Assembly: GCA_024036415.1 (NCBI GenBank)
Contig: JAMWET010000180.1
Span: 434,001 to 498,000 of the forward strand
DNA: 64,000 nucleotides
Direction: 5' to 3'
Source of the DNA: Prochilodus magdalenae
Taxonomy: Eukaryota > Chordata > Actinopteri > Characiformes > Prochilodontidae
Positions 30,617 to 45,500 of this stretch are shown piece after piece. The position numbers and the translations under genes were made by a program. Below the pieces are notes generated by a model, which was given only the letters and a program-made list of their open reading frames with translations, had not been told where the DNA came from and made no database searches. How positions within the stretch are numbered: position 1 is the stretch's first letter; every line of letters begins with the position of its first letter.

Positions 30617-31138
30617 ACTCAGACTCGGGTGAAAGTTGAAAACTCTCCGACAACGGAAGTAGCTCATTTGGTTACTATAAAATAAGAGCTTATTTATACG
30701 GACAAGATTAAATCACCCGGACATGAAAGAGAGTATTAAAATAAGAATTTACAGACTTTAAGTCCAGATTTAAAATAATAGTACTGTATCATTAACCAAG
30801 CAGAAGCTTTAATAATACGTTTGCCGCCGAGAAAATTCACAGACATATCTGTTGAACATGGTTAAATAACTTTTTTTAAATCAGAAATGTGCAGACCGAG
30901 ACTATGTGCAGGTCTTTACATTTTGGTTATGCGAACTGCAAATGAGTCTAATTTTATTTATTTGTTTTACTGCTTAATGCAACTCTGCTCGGCGACTGTC
31001 AACCAAGAACTTTTATTTTGAAACCGAGAAAGTCGCATGCTGAGTGTAAAACACTGCAGCAAGCCGTGGAAGTTGTTGCGTTTTGTGAGTGTGTTTCAAG
31101 GCAATGCAGTGTTTCATTGTGTATTGTTTTCCAAAATA
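30617..31138. promoter_or_regulatory. Head-to-head intergenic region of rpl34 and trmt44
   Basis: About 520 bp separate the inferred rpl34 start from the trmt44 ATG at 31139. The two genes diverge, so a shared bidirectional promoter is likely. CpG density is only moderate and no TATA box was obvious. Confidence 0.5.
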
Positions 31139-32446
31139 ATGTCTAAAGTATCTGAGGTAAACCTCGCTGTTAAGTGCAGACCAGAGGGGTTTTGGTCTGC
31201 CGCTGAGGTGTGGATAAAGAAACCTCATGTAGTAAATAAGCGGCTATGTGGAGTGAAGGAGACCGAGTATGAGGCTCTTGGCTCCGAGGACATCGGCCAC
31301 TCTCTGGCTCGCTTAACTGGCATACAGGAGCACGAATTAGCCGAGGTTTTTCCCTTTCTTCAAGTTTATACAGCAGACTGTGACCATAAGACTGCAGGAA
31401 GCTGGTGTGTAGGAGTCAGGACCATCATTCCTAAAGTAGGACCAACCTGCAATGGAGCAAACTTGTACAAAGAGATAGTTGTTAAAGGTAGGATCAGGAG
31501 CATGTTAGCTGAATGTACTTCTGTGTCTTCTTTACTTTACAGTTTATTCTCTATGGTATTATATCTTGCTCTGATTTGTACTTCAGATTTGATTAGCCAA
31601 GCAGTGACATTTCTACCCATTGAAGAAACCAAAGAAGGTCACGTTATTCTCAGGAAAAGTAATGTCTATCAGATACAGCTCGAAGACAAGGCAGCTGAAT
31701 GGTGAGTACCTTTCCTTTATTAGTGAGGGTTAGAAACCCAGTGCTGTACAGTTATAAGTGATGTTTTTAAGGACGCATATTATACATTTTCACCTGTAAA
31801 GTCTATGTAATGTCTTTGCCCCAAGTCATAAATTTACATAAAGCCACTTATGAGCTCTCTTTATTTTTGTTCATGTGTTTTATAACACTGGTGTATGTAA
31901 ATGAGCTTTGTTCTGATTGGTGACCTTGTATTGTGCACCAGTCAAAAAGCAGTCCAGGCTGGAAAACTCTACTACAAGATATGCAGGGCTGCGCAAAACC
32001 ATCAAGCAAGAAACTGAAATCAAGCATGTGTGCTACAACATGTTTTTGTGCTTGATTTGAAAGAAACAATTGCACATTCTAATTATCTATGAATAATCTA
32101 CAAGAGAAGACTGATATAATTTACAGAGATTTAAGGCTTTTTGGGTGCACAGAGCAAGCAGAGTGTTCACAGCGTTCACCTGCCTCAGTATTTGGTTTGT
32201 TGAAGCCAGCTTTACATCTTTAGTGTTTGCTATAGGATGGGTTACGCTCAAAATGTCTTCAGAATAAAAAGAAATTTTTGTAACTTTTTTATTCTTATTT
32301 TTTTTTGTGTGCAGATGCACTACCCTACAACATCACAACTACAGCCTCTTGAATAATTGATTCTTTGCAAATAGATATATTAAAGTCATAGTGTCATTTT
32401 TGTTGTAGTGTAATATATAAAACCAGAAAAAACAATATTCAACATC

Positions 32447-32524
<78 letters not shown>

Positions 32525-33535
32525 GTATGTATGTATGTATATATGTATATATGTATGTGTTTCCAATATTGTTTAACACTAGACTACAACACAGTAACTT
32601 TCAAACAGATTGCTTTTTTATTGTCATTTTGTATATAGGTTGTTTAGGCTAAGGGGTGAAACGTTATATCACTCAGTAGTATAAAGAATGATAACCACCC
32701 AAATATGCAGACAGTTATGTCATTTTAGGTGTCCTAACTCTCTGTTTCACATTGTACAGTGTGCTGTCTCTCCATGCTTTGAGACCTGATCACTGGTTCA
32801 GCGACGGTGTGGCGTACCCCAAACTGTCCTGGCTGACAGCAGAGCTTCTCCCTAAACTAGCACGCTGGGCCATAGAGAGCAAGAGCAGCGAGTTCAAGAG
32901 TACTCTGTCCCTCATTCCTGTCGAGAAGTACAGCATCCTGTACCAGGAACTGAAAAACAAATACAAACAGATGGTTAAGGTAAGAAAAGATTAAAATATT
33001 TCAGCATAAAGTGTTTTTGGGGTTTTTTTTGCGCGAAAGTTAAAAGCTCTCTAGAACCCATAGATGTGATGGTGGTAGGATAGTGTGTGTTGAGTTGCTG
33101 CTGGAGTTTTTTAACACTTTGCCCCCTCACTGCCCACACTATTAGACACTCCTACCTTGTTGGTCCACCTTGTAGACGTGTTAGTCATCCTCTAGTCTTT
33201 TTATCGGTGGTTACAGGCGCTGCCCACAGCACGCTGATGGCTGAATAGTTTGGTTGGTGGACTATTCTCATTCCAGAAGAGACACTGATGTGTTTAAAAA
33301 AACTTCAGTAGCACTGCTGTCTCTTATCCACTTACAATAGCACAACTCACACTAACACACCACTACCACATTAGTGTCACTGCAGTGCTGAGAATGAACC
33401 TGACCATTAAAGATAAAGGTAAATAAGACATGCATATAAACAGCTACAGTCTTAGAACTATGAAGTGGGTATGCACACCAAGCATATGATAGATAGATGG
33501 ATGGATAGATGGATGGATGGATAGATGGATGGATG

Positions 33536-33583
<48 letters not shown>

Positions 33584-36500
33584 CTTTATTGATCCCAGAG
33601 GGAAATCCAAGACAATAACAAGCTTGAGGTTACGAGTTTGGTCCTTGGTGATGCCACAGCTATCCATGGGGGGGCGTATCAAGGACACATAAATGCTAGC
33701 CAATTTAACTTTCTAAGTGTGGGACTATTGTCTTATGCTAAAATGGGGAGAAATATCCACCACCAAAAAGTGTCATGTGTTTAAGCAGCTCTAAATGTTC
33801 AAAATGTTTCTGATTTGTTGCATTAAAACCAAAAAGAAATTACAATTCCAGTGATGCGATATTTATCTGTTTAAGATAAACGTGGTGAAGAGAGTGATGC
33901 GCCATTTAAAATGTAATTTGACTGTTAAATTCCATTCTAGGTCTGGCCTGAAGTTACTGATCCTGAAAAATTTGTCTTTGAAGATGTTGCCATTGCTACG
34001 TATCTCTTGGTAGGTCTGCTTTAATTCAGTTTCTTTGTTGTGTCCTTTAGCATGCGTGTGATCTTGTTAATGAATGTTGACTTCCACAACCAAAAGGTGG
34101 CCAGCCACAACTTTTGGTAGTGGTTGGCCACCTAATTGATGTATCTGTACCCTATACTGGCACCAGTTCTTTCCATGTACATACAAAACAACAGATCAGA
34201 AACATTAATTTGGAGCACAGGTCAAACAGAAGCCAATAGGCAGATGCTTCAGCCCTCTTGAATCAGTCCATGAAAACGTGTCAACATTAGCGTTCAGTGA
34301 GAATTTACCATGTGCTGCAAATGCAGTTGATATAGGTTGGGTAGAAAAATGGAGTATTGCTTTCAAATTTTTATGCCCATTTGAAATGTTACAATGGAAA
34401 CTATTCTGTGACGGCACAGGTTTTGTGGAGTGAAGAGCGTGCTGAAAAAGGGGTAACATCCAAACAGTCTTTTGTGGACCTCGGCTGTGGAAACGGTCTG
34501 CTAGTTCATATATTGAACAATGAAGGGGTAAGTTCTGTTCTGTTTAGCCTCCATTAAAATCAATGACATGCTAGAGGCAAAGTGAAGATGATAACAAAGT
34601 GGTATGACTTGTGCTCCTGCTTTTTAATCATGATAGATTAGAAATCCAACCCCGTCCCCTTCACAGCCATATAAACACTTGCACACAGACGGTGAAATGC
34701 CATTATGAACTGTAACCATGATGTACCCAATGTCCTGGGCTGATTACAGTGACTGATTTTGTTTGGCTAAGGCAGTCACAGGCTCTTGTTTTACAGCACC
34801 CCGGAAAGGGTATCGATGTGCGCAAGAGGAAAATCTGGGATATGTATGGACCCAGCACACACCTAGAGGTAAGAGACTTCTACTATCTTCTAAACAAATG
34901 GCATAAAACAGAAACTGATGTTACTGGTTACTTATTTATATATAGTGTGAAAGCACTGTTGTAGGTCACAACAATACACCACACTGTTCTACAAAAGTCA
35001 GATACCACCTTTGATTTATTTAATCAGAATGATGACTAGATTTAAAATGATTTGCTTTAGAGTTTAGCCCTCTCAATGCTGCAAAAACCATTCCTACCAC
35101 TAAACCTGTCAGCATCAGATAAACAGTAAATGCTTCTTCTTTAAGAGAGGAAAAAATCGGGAGCCACATTTGCTTCAAATCCGAAATGATTCGCAGGTAT
35201 TTCTGTCCATCCTTCCATACTGGAAAGATAACTGAACTCTGTGGGTCTGAAAGGATGTGTTGCTGTCAACAAGCAGCTATAGAAAAAAGACAAAATGAAG
35301 CTGCTAGTGTTTTCAGAACAATTGACTGACTGGCCCAGAACTCGGACCCTAACGTCACCCAATGTGTTTTGGATTTCTTAGGTAATTTCCACTGCCTATT
35401 CACATATTTGAGGCTGTGTCATTCTTCCTGACAAAAAAAGAAGTCTTTGATGACTGAATGATGTAATCTGTCATTATGGTTTTGGATCTTCCATGTTTTC
35501 AACGCCTGTGTGGATTTTAAAAGTTGTGTAGCCAGAACCAAGCATAAGATTTGTGGAAAAATATCCCTGTTGATTACTTGGAAAACTGACAACAAATTTT
35601 CCAAATAACAGAACTGAATCTGTAGGAAGGGCACAGGGTGGATTCATTATTGCTGAACGTATTGCATTATATTTAGTTGATGTGTAAATCTGTTTTCTGC
35701 TGTTTTTTTTCATTGAAGCTGAAAAATGAATGACTTGTACTTAATAGCTGTTTTGACTGGAAGTTTTTGACAGGAAAATAAAGGAAGCGTGGTTTCTGAG
35801 TGCTCACCTTATGTTGCATTGATGTGTATTGAATTGGCTTTTGCCAAAATACGCAGTGAACAGTTGTGTTTCCAGTTCGGGGGAAAGAAGCAATAGTAAA
35901 GGAAATAAGGGGGATTCTTGTTGGACGGTGTAAATAATGACAGATTATTACAGGCTTGTTCTTGTCATGGTGTAAGAAGCAGTCGCATGCTAATTGAGTG
36001 GAACTTGTAAGAAGGATAGGCTGCCATAGCAACAAGGATGTGCACGCTTAGCTGGAGCATATTTCAGTGACAAAGACAGATAAGCTGTGAGTAGATGCTT
36101 CATCTGACTTCACGTGTTTACAGCACGGCACGTGTTAGCCCTCATCCACATAGGGCTGCTAACACTGCCATGCAGCTCGTAAAGTCCTTGAATGATTAGA
36201 ACAGGCGATGACTAACCCTTAGAGAAAACATCAAAAATATCTGCAAGGCTGAGAAAAGAAAATAGATTTCCAGCTAAGGGCCATGGTTTTGTTGTTAGGC
36301 TTTTGAGGGTCACATACTGTATAAACACATCCCCAATTTTCAGAATACTTCTTCTTCTGCAGGCTGTTCGGCCTTGTGTTTTAATGAGCAACATTCTGTC
36401 ACTCAAACTCTCTCATACTGGAGATGCACTATTATCATGCTTCAAGGCTGAAGTGTGTCTCTGTGTGTCTCAGCTATAATCAGTGTAATACGTTTCAGTG

Positions 36501-39500
36501 TTATATTAAATTGCTTGTGGTTTGTGAGTACCCATAGAGTAGTACTAGAACATTTCTTGTCCTAAGCCTGTGGTCACTAACCCTTCTCTTGTAGATCTAT
36601 TTTCCTGCAGAGTTACAGCCTGCATCTAACATGCTACCCAATCCCCCCTCCCCCACCGCCCCTACTGAACTTCTGAAGAAGTTAATTAGCTGGAGCAGCT
36701 GTGGCAGGTTGTGGTTGAAAGGTAGATCACCAGGACATGGGTTGGTGACCACTGCTCATTTTATCCTCATCTTGTATACAGGGCTACTCCTCTGTTATTC
36801 TACAGAATATGTGTTATTCTGTCATTTTTTACATAAAATATAATCACCTTAGCTGGCAGAAAGAATTGCATTACAAGAAGATGCCATCCTGTAACAGAGG
36901 ATAAGGGCTGGAAATCCAATGAGATGTTTCAGGCAGCTGGGAAAAGTGGTTTCCGTGGGAGAGAGCTTACCCTCTTTGGCATGTACTTGGGACTTTATAA
37001 CTTTGCAGACATGTCTTTGTAAAAAGAGCACTGAATAATGAAATTATGGATGGTGTACCTTTTAACTTTTATGAGAATGTGATTAGCAGTGATTTGCAGG
37101 CTGTGTCTACTAAGTAGGGTTAATTTTACATAATATATTTTTTTCTAAATTGTAGTTTTCTTCTGGAATGCCATGAATATTCCTTTGTTGACTTAATCCA
37201 GAATTTTTATTTCCGCTGTACTCTTTCTCAACAAAAACAAGACTGAGAACATTCCCAGAGCTGTATTATTTATAGTGTTTTGCTGTGAAAGGAGGCTCAG
37301 GGGTTATTCAGGGCTGCTCCTGTTGGGAATTCCTGTGCTTTTAGGATGGGCGGTCATGTACTGTTGAAGTCCCTATAGTGATGAAACATCAGTAAAACAC
37401 ATGGTGTGTCCATCTGCTCTGGCGTGGAATGTGATGGGTGGTGGTGGTGGGAAAATGGAAAGTCATCTAGCCTGTAGGTTTGCTCTTTAGGTTCTTAAAA
37501 GTTCAATAATCTAATTATTATAGTTCATTATTGCTCACATGTTCATGCATATTCTGCAGTCCTGTGAGATTTCTTTTAATTGCTGCTTGCATTGGGTATT
37601 GTATTGGATCTTCAGTGTGAAACTGTATGTGATTAATTGCTAGTAGTTTATCTTTCAAGAACAGTAATAATGACACTAGCACTAGGTTACTCTCAGGTTT
37701 ACCTTAGCAGTAGATTAGTATAGAGTATAGAATGTTTTGTACATTTAGCATTGTGGGATAGGACTGAAGTTACCAACTGTACTGTAGCGATCAGTAAATT
37801 CTAAAATGTGGCCTGTGCAGAAGTTATGGTACTTTCCATTTTATTTTTTCCAACATATTAAGCAAAAATTAAGAAATTAAACAAAAAATGTGCACTGATT
37901 CTAAACACTTTCATGGAGTGCCTTTAAAAAGACTTAAATCCTATATATAAACAACACTGTGACCAATGTAGCCTAATAATATATGTGTGTCTCAGGCTGC
38001 TGGACCTGTATGAGAATTTAGTTTATTCGATTAGTAGTGACAGCTCTAATGGATTCCTATGACATACATCTATGGATAGTGCTGAAATAGATTCATAATA
38101 TGCATCTTACCAAAAAAAAACATAGTATGACACTTTTTTTTGTAAAAATAAAAATGTGATCCTTCCACTAAATAAAACTCTGTTTGAGCAGATCAGCTTG
38201 TTCCTTTTCCATTTTCAGACGTAGACGAGTGACTCTCGATGTCATTACACCTTTGGCCGCCGATAATGAAATGCACCGGGTGCTCTTGTCTATTTCAGGA
38301 AAAGGCAATCACGCCCAGCGCAAGCTTCCTCTTCCCTGAGACAGACTGGCTGATTGGAAATCACTCGGATGAGCTCACGCCATGGATCCCTGTTATAGCA
38401 GGCAGGCAAGTCATCAGCTCTAGCAATTTAGTACTAGCACTGAAGGACCACCTGATCTCCACTAAGTGACTGTGAAGGGGTTTGAGGACTTGGTGTTGCT
38501 CTTTGCTGGTCCTCGATTACTCAAGGTCTGTGGCTGGGAGTGTGTGGCTCGGTGCTCTGCTGAGTTGAAGTTAGTTAAAGAAAGTCATCGCCGTGGAACT
38601 CTCATAAATATGCCTGTACCCCGAGGAAACATCTCGAAAATGACCTCAGCGTAAATGTTAAAGTCATTATCAATTAATCCACTGTGGCTTGCAGGGGGGG
38701 AAAGATGAGGAACGTCTGAAAGATTATGTATAAAATATGAAGCTAGAATGTAGAGGGTTCTGTGAAGCTTATTGGCTATTGAACAGGATGTTGGCATAAT
38801 AACAATATTTATAGATTCTAACAATAGCACTGAATAAGCTATGTTATATTGTTTATTCATTCTGTCAAGTTTCAGATGCAGTAGACACTAGGTGGAGATA
38901 TTTAGCCTGGCAACTGAATCATGTCTTGGCTCATGCCATTGTTTGAATCTTGGCAGTGGAGGGAAGAAGACTTGCTCTAAACAGTTTGACTACGTCTGTT
39001 TCCTCTGGCTCCATATGTTGTCCAGCCAGTATATGAATTACACTTGTTTTTCGTCCAATAAAAGTAATTTCTGTATTATTTAACATTTATTTAAAAAAGC
39101 ATTTCTTGAGGGAGAATGTACTTCAGAGATTGCTCTTTAGGGCAAGTGTGGTCTCAAATATGCAAAAGATCTTTCCAGTAATTAAGTAGACATCTGCATG
39201 TCCTCAGACCAAAGAGTTATACTTAATTTTTCCTAGATGTTGGAATGCTATTGGAATCTTACGAGTTGTTCCCAAATATCTGATTCCATAGATCATCCTA
39301 CTCTTGCCGCTACTTTGTGCTCCCCTGCTGCTTCTTTGACTTTTATGGAAAATACCAGCGACGCCAGTGTAAGAAGACCCAGTACAGGGAGTACATAGAC
39401 TTCATCTCTGAGGTCAGTGCAGCATGTGGCTTCCAAACAGATGAAGACTGCCTGAGAATCCCCTCCACCAAACGAGTAAGCTGTACTATCTTCTTTCATT

Positions 39501-42500
39501 ACTTTGATCACAAAATGGAAATGAATTAGTCATCTTGTTCTATTCAGTACCCGATGTAAGGCTTATATCATGTCAAAGGAAAAAGCAAGGAACATTTACC
39601 TGGCAAATCATTGATTACTAGAAGTCATCTTGCTCTGAGAGAATTGCTTAGTTTTGACCTGTTAAAATGCACAAAGCGACTTTAAATTGACTTCATATAA
39701 AATTTAAATATTTAGCTTTTTGTAGACGTATGCAAAAGTTTACACAGTTTCACTTTAGTCCACAAAACATATCTTTATCTCTATATCTTTAGTGTGAGTA
39801 TTCAGAGTGCAACTGGCATAAGATGGACATAGGTGGACATGCATGAACATGATGGGTTTTCCTTACAAAAACAATACATTCAAAATAAGATTTTTTCAAA
39901 CACATGTTAAAAATTCAGTTTTCCATTATATGGGTCCTCTAAGGATCTGTGGTGTACTCATGGAAAACCAGAGGGAATTTTCTTTTTCGCTATGAACTTG
40001 CACTGAAAAACGTAGATGTGTGCCATCCAAACTCTACCAGACAGGCTGTCAGACTAACTTAGACTCCCCTGATGGTGCTTAAAACGTTTAAACTGCTGTA
40101 GAAAGTTAAGACATGCAGAGCTTCTCTGAAGCCGAGTCCAAAATCTCAACACATTGCATCATGTCTTCTGTTTTTTTGTTGTTGTTTTTTGCAGGTATGC
40201 CTAATTGGAAAGAGTAGGAGTTATGAGGAGCCGGAAGGAGAACTAGCAGAAGTGAGAAGAACAGACTACATCAGGGGACGTCAAGTCTTACACACAAGCT
40301 CAACTAATGTCACTCAAAAAGACCACAGCAGACATAATCACCATGAAGATGGACAGGAGATCCCTGAACCAGGAAGGGAGTGGGAATCCGGCTTTCAACC
40401 CAGAGAGAGGACTGAGACAGTGAGAAACTGCGCAGCTCTCCCTAGAGATTTGGTAGATGGTGTGGTCCTGAAGGTGGCCAAGGCCTTGCTGGAACTCACT
40501 GCAGAGGCGGAAGAGGAGGAGAACACCTGCTCGCTGAAGGATACAAATAAGTGGAATGCTGGAGGTGAGACGAGCATGACATTGTTTTTACTGAGAGGTG
40601 TGAGTCATAGGCTGAGCGTGGTGGTGGGGTGATATTTACAGAAGTTAAGGTGCAAGCAAAGAGGATTGATTAGAGGACTGAAGAGGCAGAACATTTTTAA
40701 ATATCACCGTAATTTCACAGAACATTGGTTTTTGACCGCATAGGCAGATTGGTTGGTTGTTTTTTTTTTAATGAAGGAATTTAACCAAAATTTTTATTTT
40801 AAATATTTTTAATTTTTGCTAAAATACATCATCATTAGATCAACCTTATTTATTAGCCTTAGTTATGTTTTTAATGCAAGTCAAGGCAAAAACATCTCTT
40901 TTTTTTGATTGCATGGAATACATTCATCATGGATAAATGGTTAAAGCAGGTGCCGTATCTCAGATGTGAATGAGTACTGAGCGTTACTGTAGTGTGACAA
41001 AAACAAATTAAGGGGTAGAATGTCTTTAGGTGCCAGAGATATAGTCTTCATAAAACTGGCAAATGTGGACAAAAAAGCAAAAAAGAGCAACCTCATTCTG
41101 TAGCTAGATCTGTGAAAGCTTTCACATGTAACTCAGATGTATGTCTGTAACTTAGTATGTGCCTGTTTAGCTGTTTTTGGAGATTCAAAAACCATCCGTG
41201 ATGAAATAGATCCTGTCACAGCTGAACATTTGTCAAAATATCAGAGTGCAAATAAAGTGATGTTGCATTTTCATAATTAGGAAAATTGTTTGGTGAACCG
41301 GATATGTTCAGTTACACCCATTATAAAGTTCATTTATCGTCATCTGAAAATGTATGTGCATGAATAAATAATGTTCGGTGTGTAAAGGCCTTTAAGTGTC
41401 AGAAACAAGTATCTGCAGCTGTGTGTTGCACGCTCGAGACCTTGTTTTTTTTTCAAAGAAGATCATAAGCCAAACAATTTACGTCAGTACTTAGAGGCTA
41501 AACAAACATGCTTCTAAATTTGTTAAATTGCCAGATCTCCTTTCCCAACTTCATGCCATCCAGCACATAGTGGCTGCCAAAAAACATATTAGATCTGTTA
41601 GAATATGCTTTATTATTTGTTTATTTAGTTATTAATAGTTGTAATAGTTAATGGCATTATTAAAAGAAAGGCTAACTTGGCTTTATGAAATCTGGCTGTA
41701 GCGCTCTCCAAAATAAGAATGTCCAGACAATATCCAAACGTATCCGTGATAAAGGAATATTGGCTCCAAGCCAGCCTTTCAGTATTGTTTTTGGCTGCAG
41801 TGTAGGCTTCATAACCTTTCTTAGTGGCACATTAAGAAAAATTAGAATCATCAAGAATTAAATAAGGTCTGGGACAGAGAAATGTTGATTGATATATAGT
41901 CAGACAAGATGGTTGTACTGTACCACACATTTTAATATGACTAAAGCATAATCTAGAAACTAGACCGACATCTGTTACAATTTTTGTCTTTCGAAGGTTT
42001 CATCAAAAAAGCAGAACAGAGAGTGATTTGTATTCTGTCAGATAATTTAAAGTGAATTACCTGATGAGACAAATTCTTAGGAGATGTGAAAAATGGTACA
42101 CCAAATTACATCCCAATTTGGGAAAAATATACAATGCATGTATGTGCAGACCTCTGCTGAGTTATGTCATAAAATCAAGTAAATATGGCCGGGTACATTT
42201 GATCATTTTTTGCAGTTTGCTTGCACTTTAAAAGATCTAGTCAATAAAATTTTGTGGGTGGTGGAAGCTGTTTGGGTTGGTTGTGTGGGCTGTGTGGGAG
42301 CCTCTGTGGTGACAAATTCAGTGATTTTTTTTTTTTTTGTTTGTTTGTTTTTTTTTTTACGGTGAGAATTTGATGTACTATGTAAATGTTGTTGAAGTTT
42401 TAAAACATACTATTCAGTCCCATTCATTCTGCCCATGTATAAGAACTGAGAGGATGTCACTACAACCAGATGCACTTGAATATATCCACCTACTCAACCT

Positions 42501-45500
42501 ATAGCAATTTAGCTCACCCCATTCATGGTGAAGTTATAAAGAATGTTTCAGCCTGGACTGCTTTTCGAGAGAACTGCAATACAGGGAGGCTAATCAGAAC
42601 AGCAGTTATTTACATGTATCCATCTGGAAAGCATAAAAACCATTTCCAGATACGAACGTTTGAATTTGTCTGTGTGTGAAGGAGATCAAAATAGAGATGT
42701 CCTCTGTGGAGTTCCTGGATGTAGTGTCTATATGAATTATGCACTCTCCTCATGTTTTATGCATGGTGTGTGTTTATGTAGAGTTATTTCAAGAAGTTAT
42801 TCTAAATGGCATGCTCTTAAGCAAGCTGGGGCAGGTGAACTTAGGACAGAGCAAAACCAAAAACAAGTGCAGTATGTTAAGGAAGGGCCTTATCAGTTCA
42901 TACGTGTGTGTGTGTGTGTATATATATATACTGATGACTGATGAGAGATCAGTATACAGTAGGCTGCACACAACATATTGTTTCAGTGTCGTCATCGTAA
43001 TGTGCACATGTGCAATACACACATTGCAGGACGTGACAAATTAAGACAAATTAAACACAACATGTCATGCTACAACTTTTTGCTGCTTGATTGCTTGCAT
43101 GGTTTCTGACTGATTTAAGGCTTCTTAGATATGCAGAGATGAGATCACAGCACTCACCTGCCTTTGTGTTGGGTAGACTGAAACCGTTTATGATTATACA
43201 GCATTAAAGTTGCTTCAGCAGAAAAGATGTTCCACACTCATAAGTGTTGAAAGTCATTTCTCAGCTCTATTATGCTTGTTTTCACCCCCAAATCATTTTA
43301 CAGTGAGTAATGGTTTATAATGCTGTTCAAGTCACTTGGTAAAAATTCACGAATATTTTTCATACCGCTATAGGTACACACACATACACATATTCAGGCC
43401 ACACGCAAGACCGACTCTGGGGTTGTTTTGGGGGAGGGCTTATGACTGGTTTTCTTTCACACTCTAAAAATTCCACCCAAACCAAGAATCAGTTTCACAA
43501 TTACAGATATCCCTTTTCTGCATGCAGGTTTGCAAACTAATAGGTACCGTGTTCAATTGTTTTCTGCTTTTTTTCTTTTTCTTTGGATACAATCAAGTGG
43601 TCAAGTATAGACCATTTTTTGCCACAACAGTCCTTTCCATTCCTCCATTCCACCATGTAACGTTGAAAGGGTACTGGAAAAGTCAAAGTAGTCCAATGAG
43701 CAAATCACGCAACCCCACACGTGCACTACAGTTCTCGGGAAGCAAACTCCAGACCGTTGATTTCAGGAGGATCAGAAATCAGTTCTCTGGACTGTTCCCA
43801 GGCTTGAAAACAGCCTCCACCCTTGGCTAAACGTACTTGCCTGACAGAGTGGTCCTAGGTCTGGAAAAAGCTTTAGTATGAAAGCACCCTTAATGTAATG
43901 CCAAATGGACCCTTACAGTATTATAAAGACTAGACACAGATTACACAATTAGACACCAGCAGCACCTGATAAGAAAAAGAAGGGTTTATCTGAAGTTGCT
44001 GTGTTATCCATTTTGCACATTCTATCTGATGGTTTGGGTCATTCACAGTGAGGTGTTGCAACATGTGAGTTTTGTAAGGGTGCTGTTTATGGGGCGCCAG
44101 AAGAACAATTACACGGCATCGCTTTCCTAAAATTCTCTACTAGTTTGATGTATCACACATCTATGTTTCCATTTGAAAAAGTGCAGTTGAATCCAAGAGG
44201 ATAGCATTCAAAATGTTTCTCCTTCCCCCACAGCTTGTGTATAAATTGGATAACCATCTACTAAACTGCTTTCATTTTATATGGGTGGTTTTTTGTTTTT
44301 ATTTTTTTCATTTTAAGACACTCTATATTACCAAGCAGCTGCTGAAAATGGTAATAAACATGGTGATAAACATAATATTATTATATATCTTTTTAATTTG
44401 TGATAATATAATCAACGAATCGCCACTGATTAAGGTCATGGTAATACTGTTATAAAGAATAATTAATTCCCAAATTATCAAAGCTGGAGAGATGCAGTTT
44501 ACAGCCATGGCTAGTGTAACCTGAATCCTGAAATGAGAGAAGGAGCAGGGGATCAGACATGTGAATACAAACACAAACAGTGAGACACCTTTCAGCTTTT
44601 TTGCTCCTCGGCCATAAATCCCCATTTGTAGCTTGTGCTCTAAAGGGCAGCTCTAAATGGGCTATTGATATTGTATTAGGACTGCAGATAAGCTGGTGTC
44701 TGGCGTCATGGATTCTAGGCCATTGTCTCCCCACTTAAATTATGCAGTGTATACACCAATCCGGACAGACTTAGTGCCTTTCCCTTTTCCTCCAGTTAGC
44801 TTTGACGTTATGGGAGTATACAGTGTGCTGAAATGTTACGATGAGCACTTAGCATAACATCAACATCATTTTCATCATCATCAGTTTTATTTATATAGGG
44901 CCTGGGCACTTTACGACCATATAATACATGGAACAGGAAGCTGTGCTAGACCAGATAGTCAATAAGCATATGCAGCAACACATTTAATAAAGAGGAAACG
45001 TATGAGACAACAACACATGAACAGAATAGTCATTAGAGAGCATGAAAACAGGATGTAGAGGGTAAACATAGGAAAAGAACAAAAAGGTCTTTAGTAAAGA
45101 TTTGAATATTAATGGAGAAGAGGCATCCTGTATGATCCTTGGTAGTGAGTACCACAACTTAGGGGGCTACTAAGGTTTAAACTATTAAGACAATGCCAAT
45201 ATCCTGCTATACCAAAAAATAAACGGTTTTGATAAATAATTAATGGATGTGTAGTACTTCTACCACTACTGCCACTACTATTACAGTAGTATCGGTGCAC
45301 TAAGACTACATCTTAGTACGCAAAGTATACATATCCCTGACAAATAACTGTGCAGTCTTGAGGGAAATAATGGAGCTGTCAACAATCTATCATAAAGTGC
45401 TCTGATAAAAAGATGCCAGCATTTTTTCCCCCCGCTAAACTATTTATAGGGTTGTTCTTTTACTGTGACTGAAGGAGTAACATGGGCTGTGCATGCTTAT

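Noticed and set aside
31037..31705. A single 222-codon exon of trmt44
   Set aside because: The frame is open only because the 99-nt intron lacks stops; family similarity resumes across the spliced junction (VVK-D-LISQAVTFLP).
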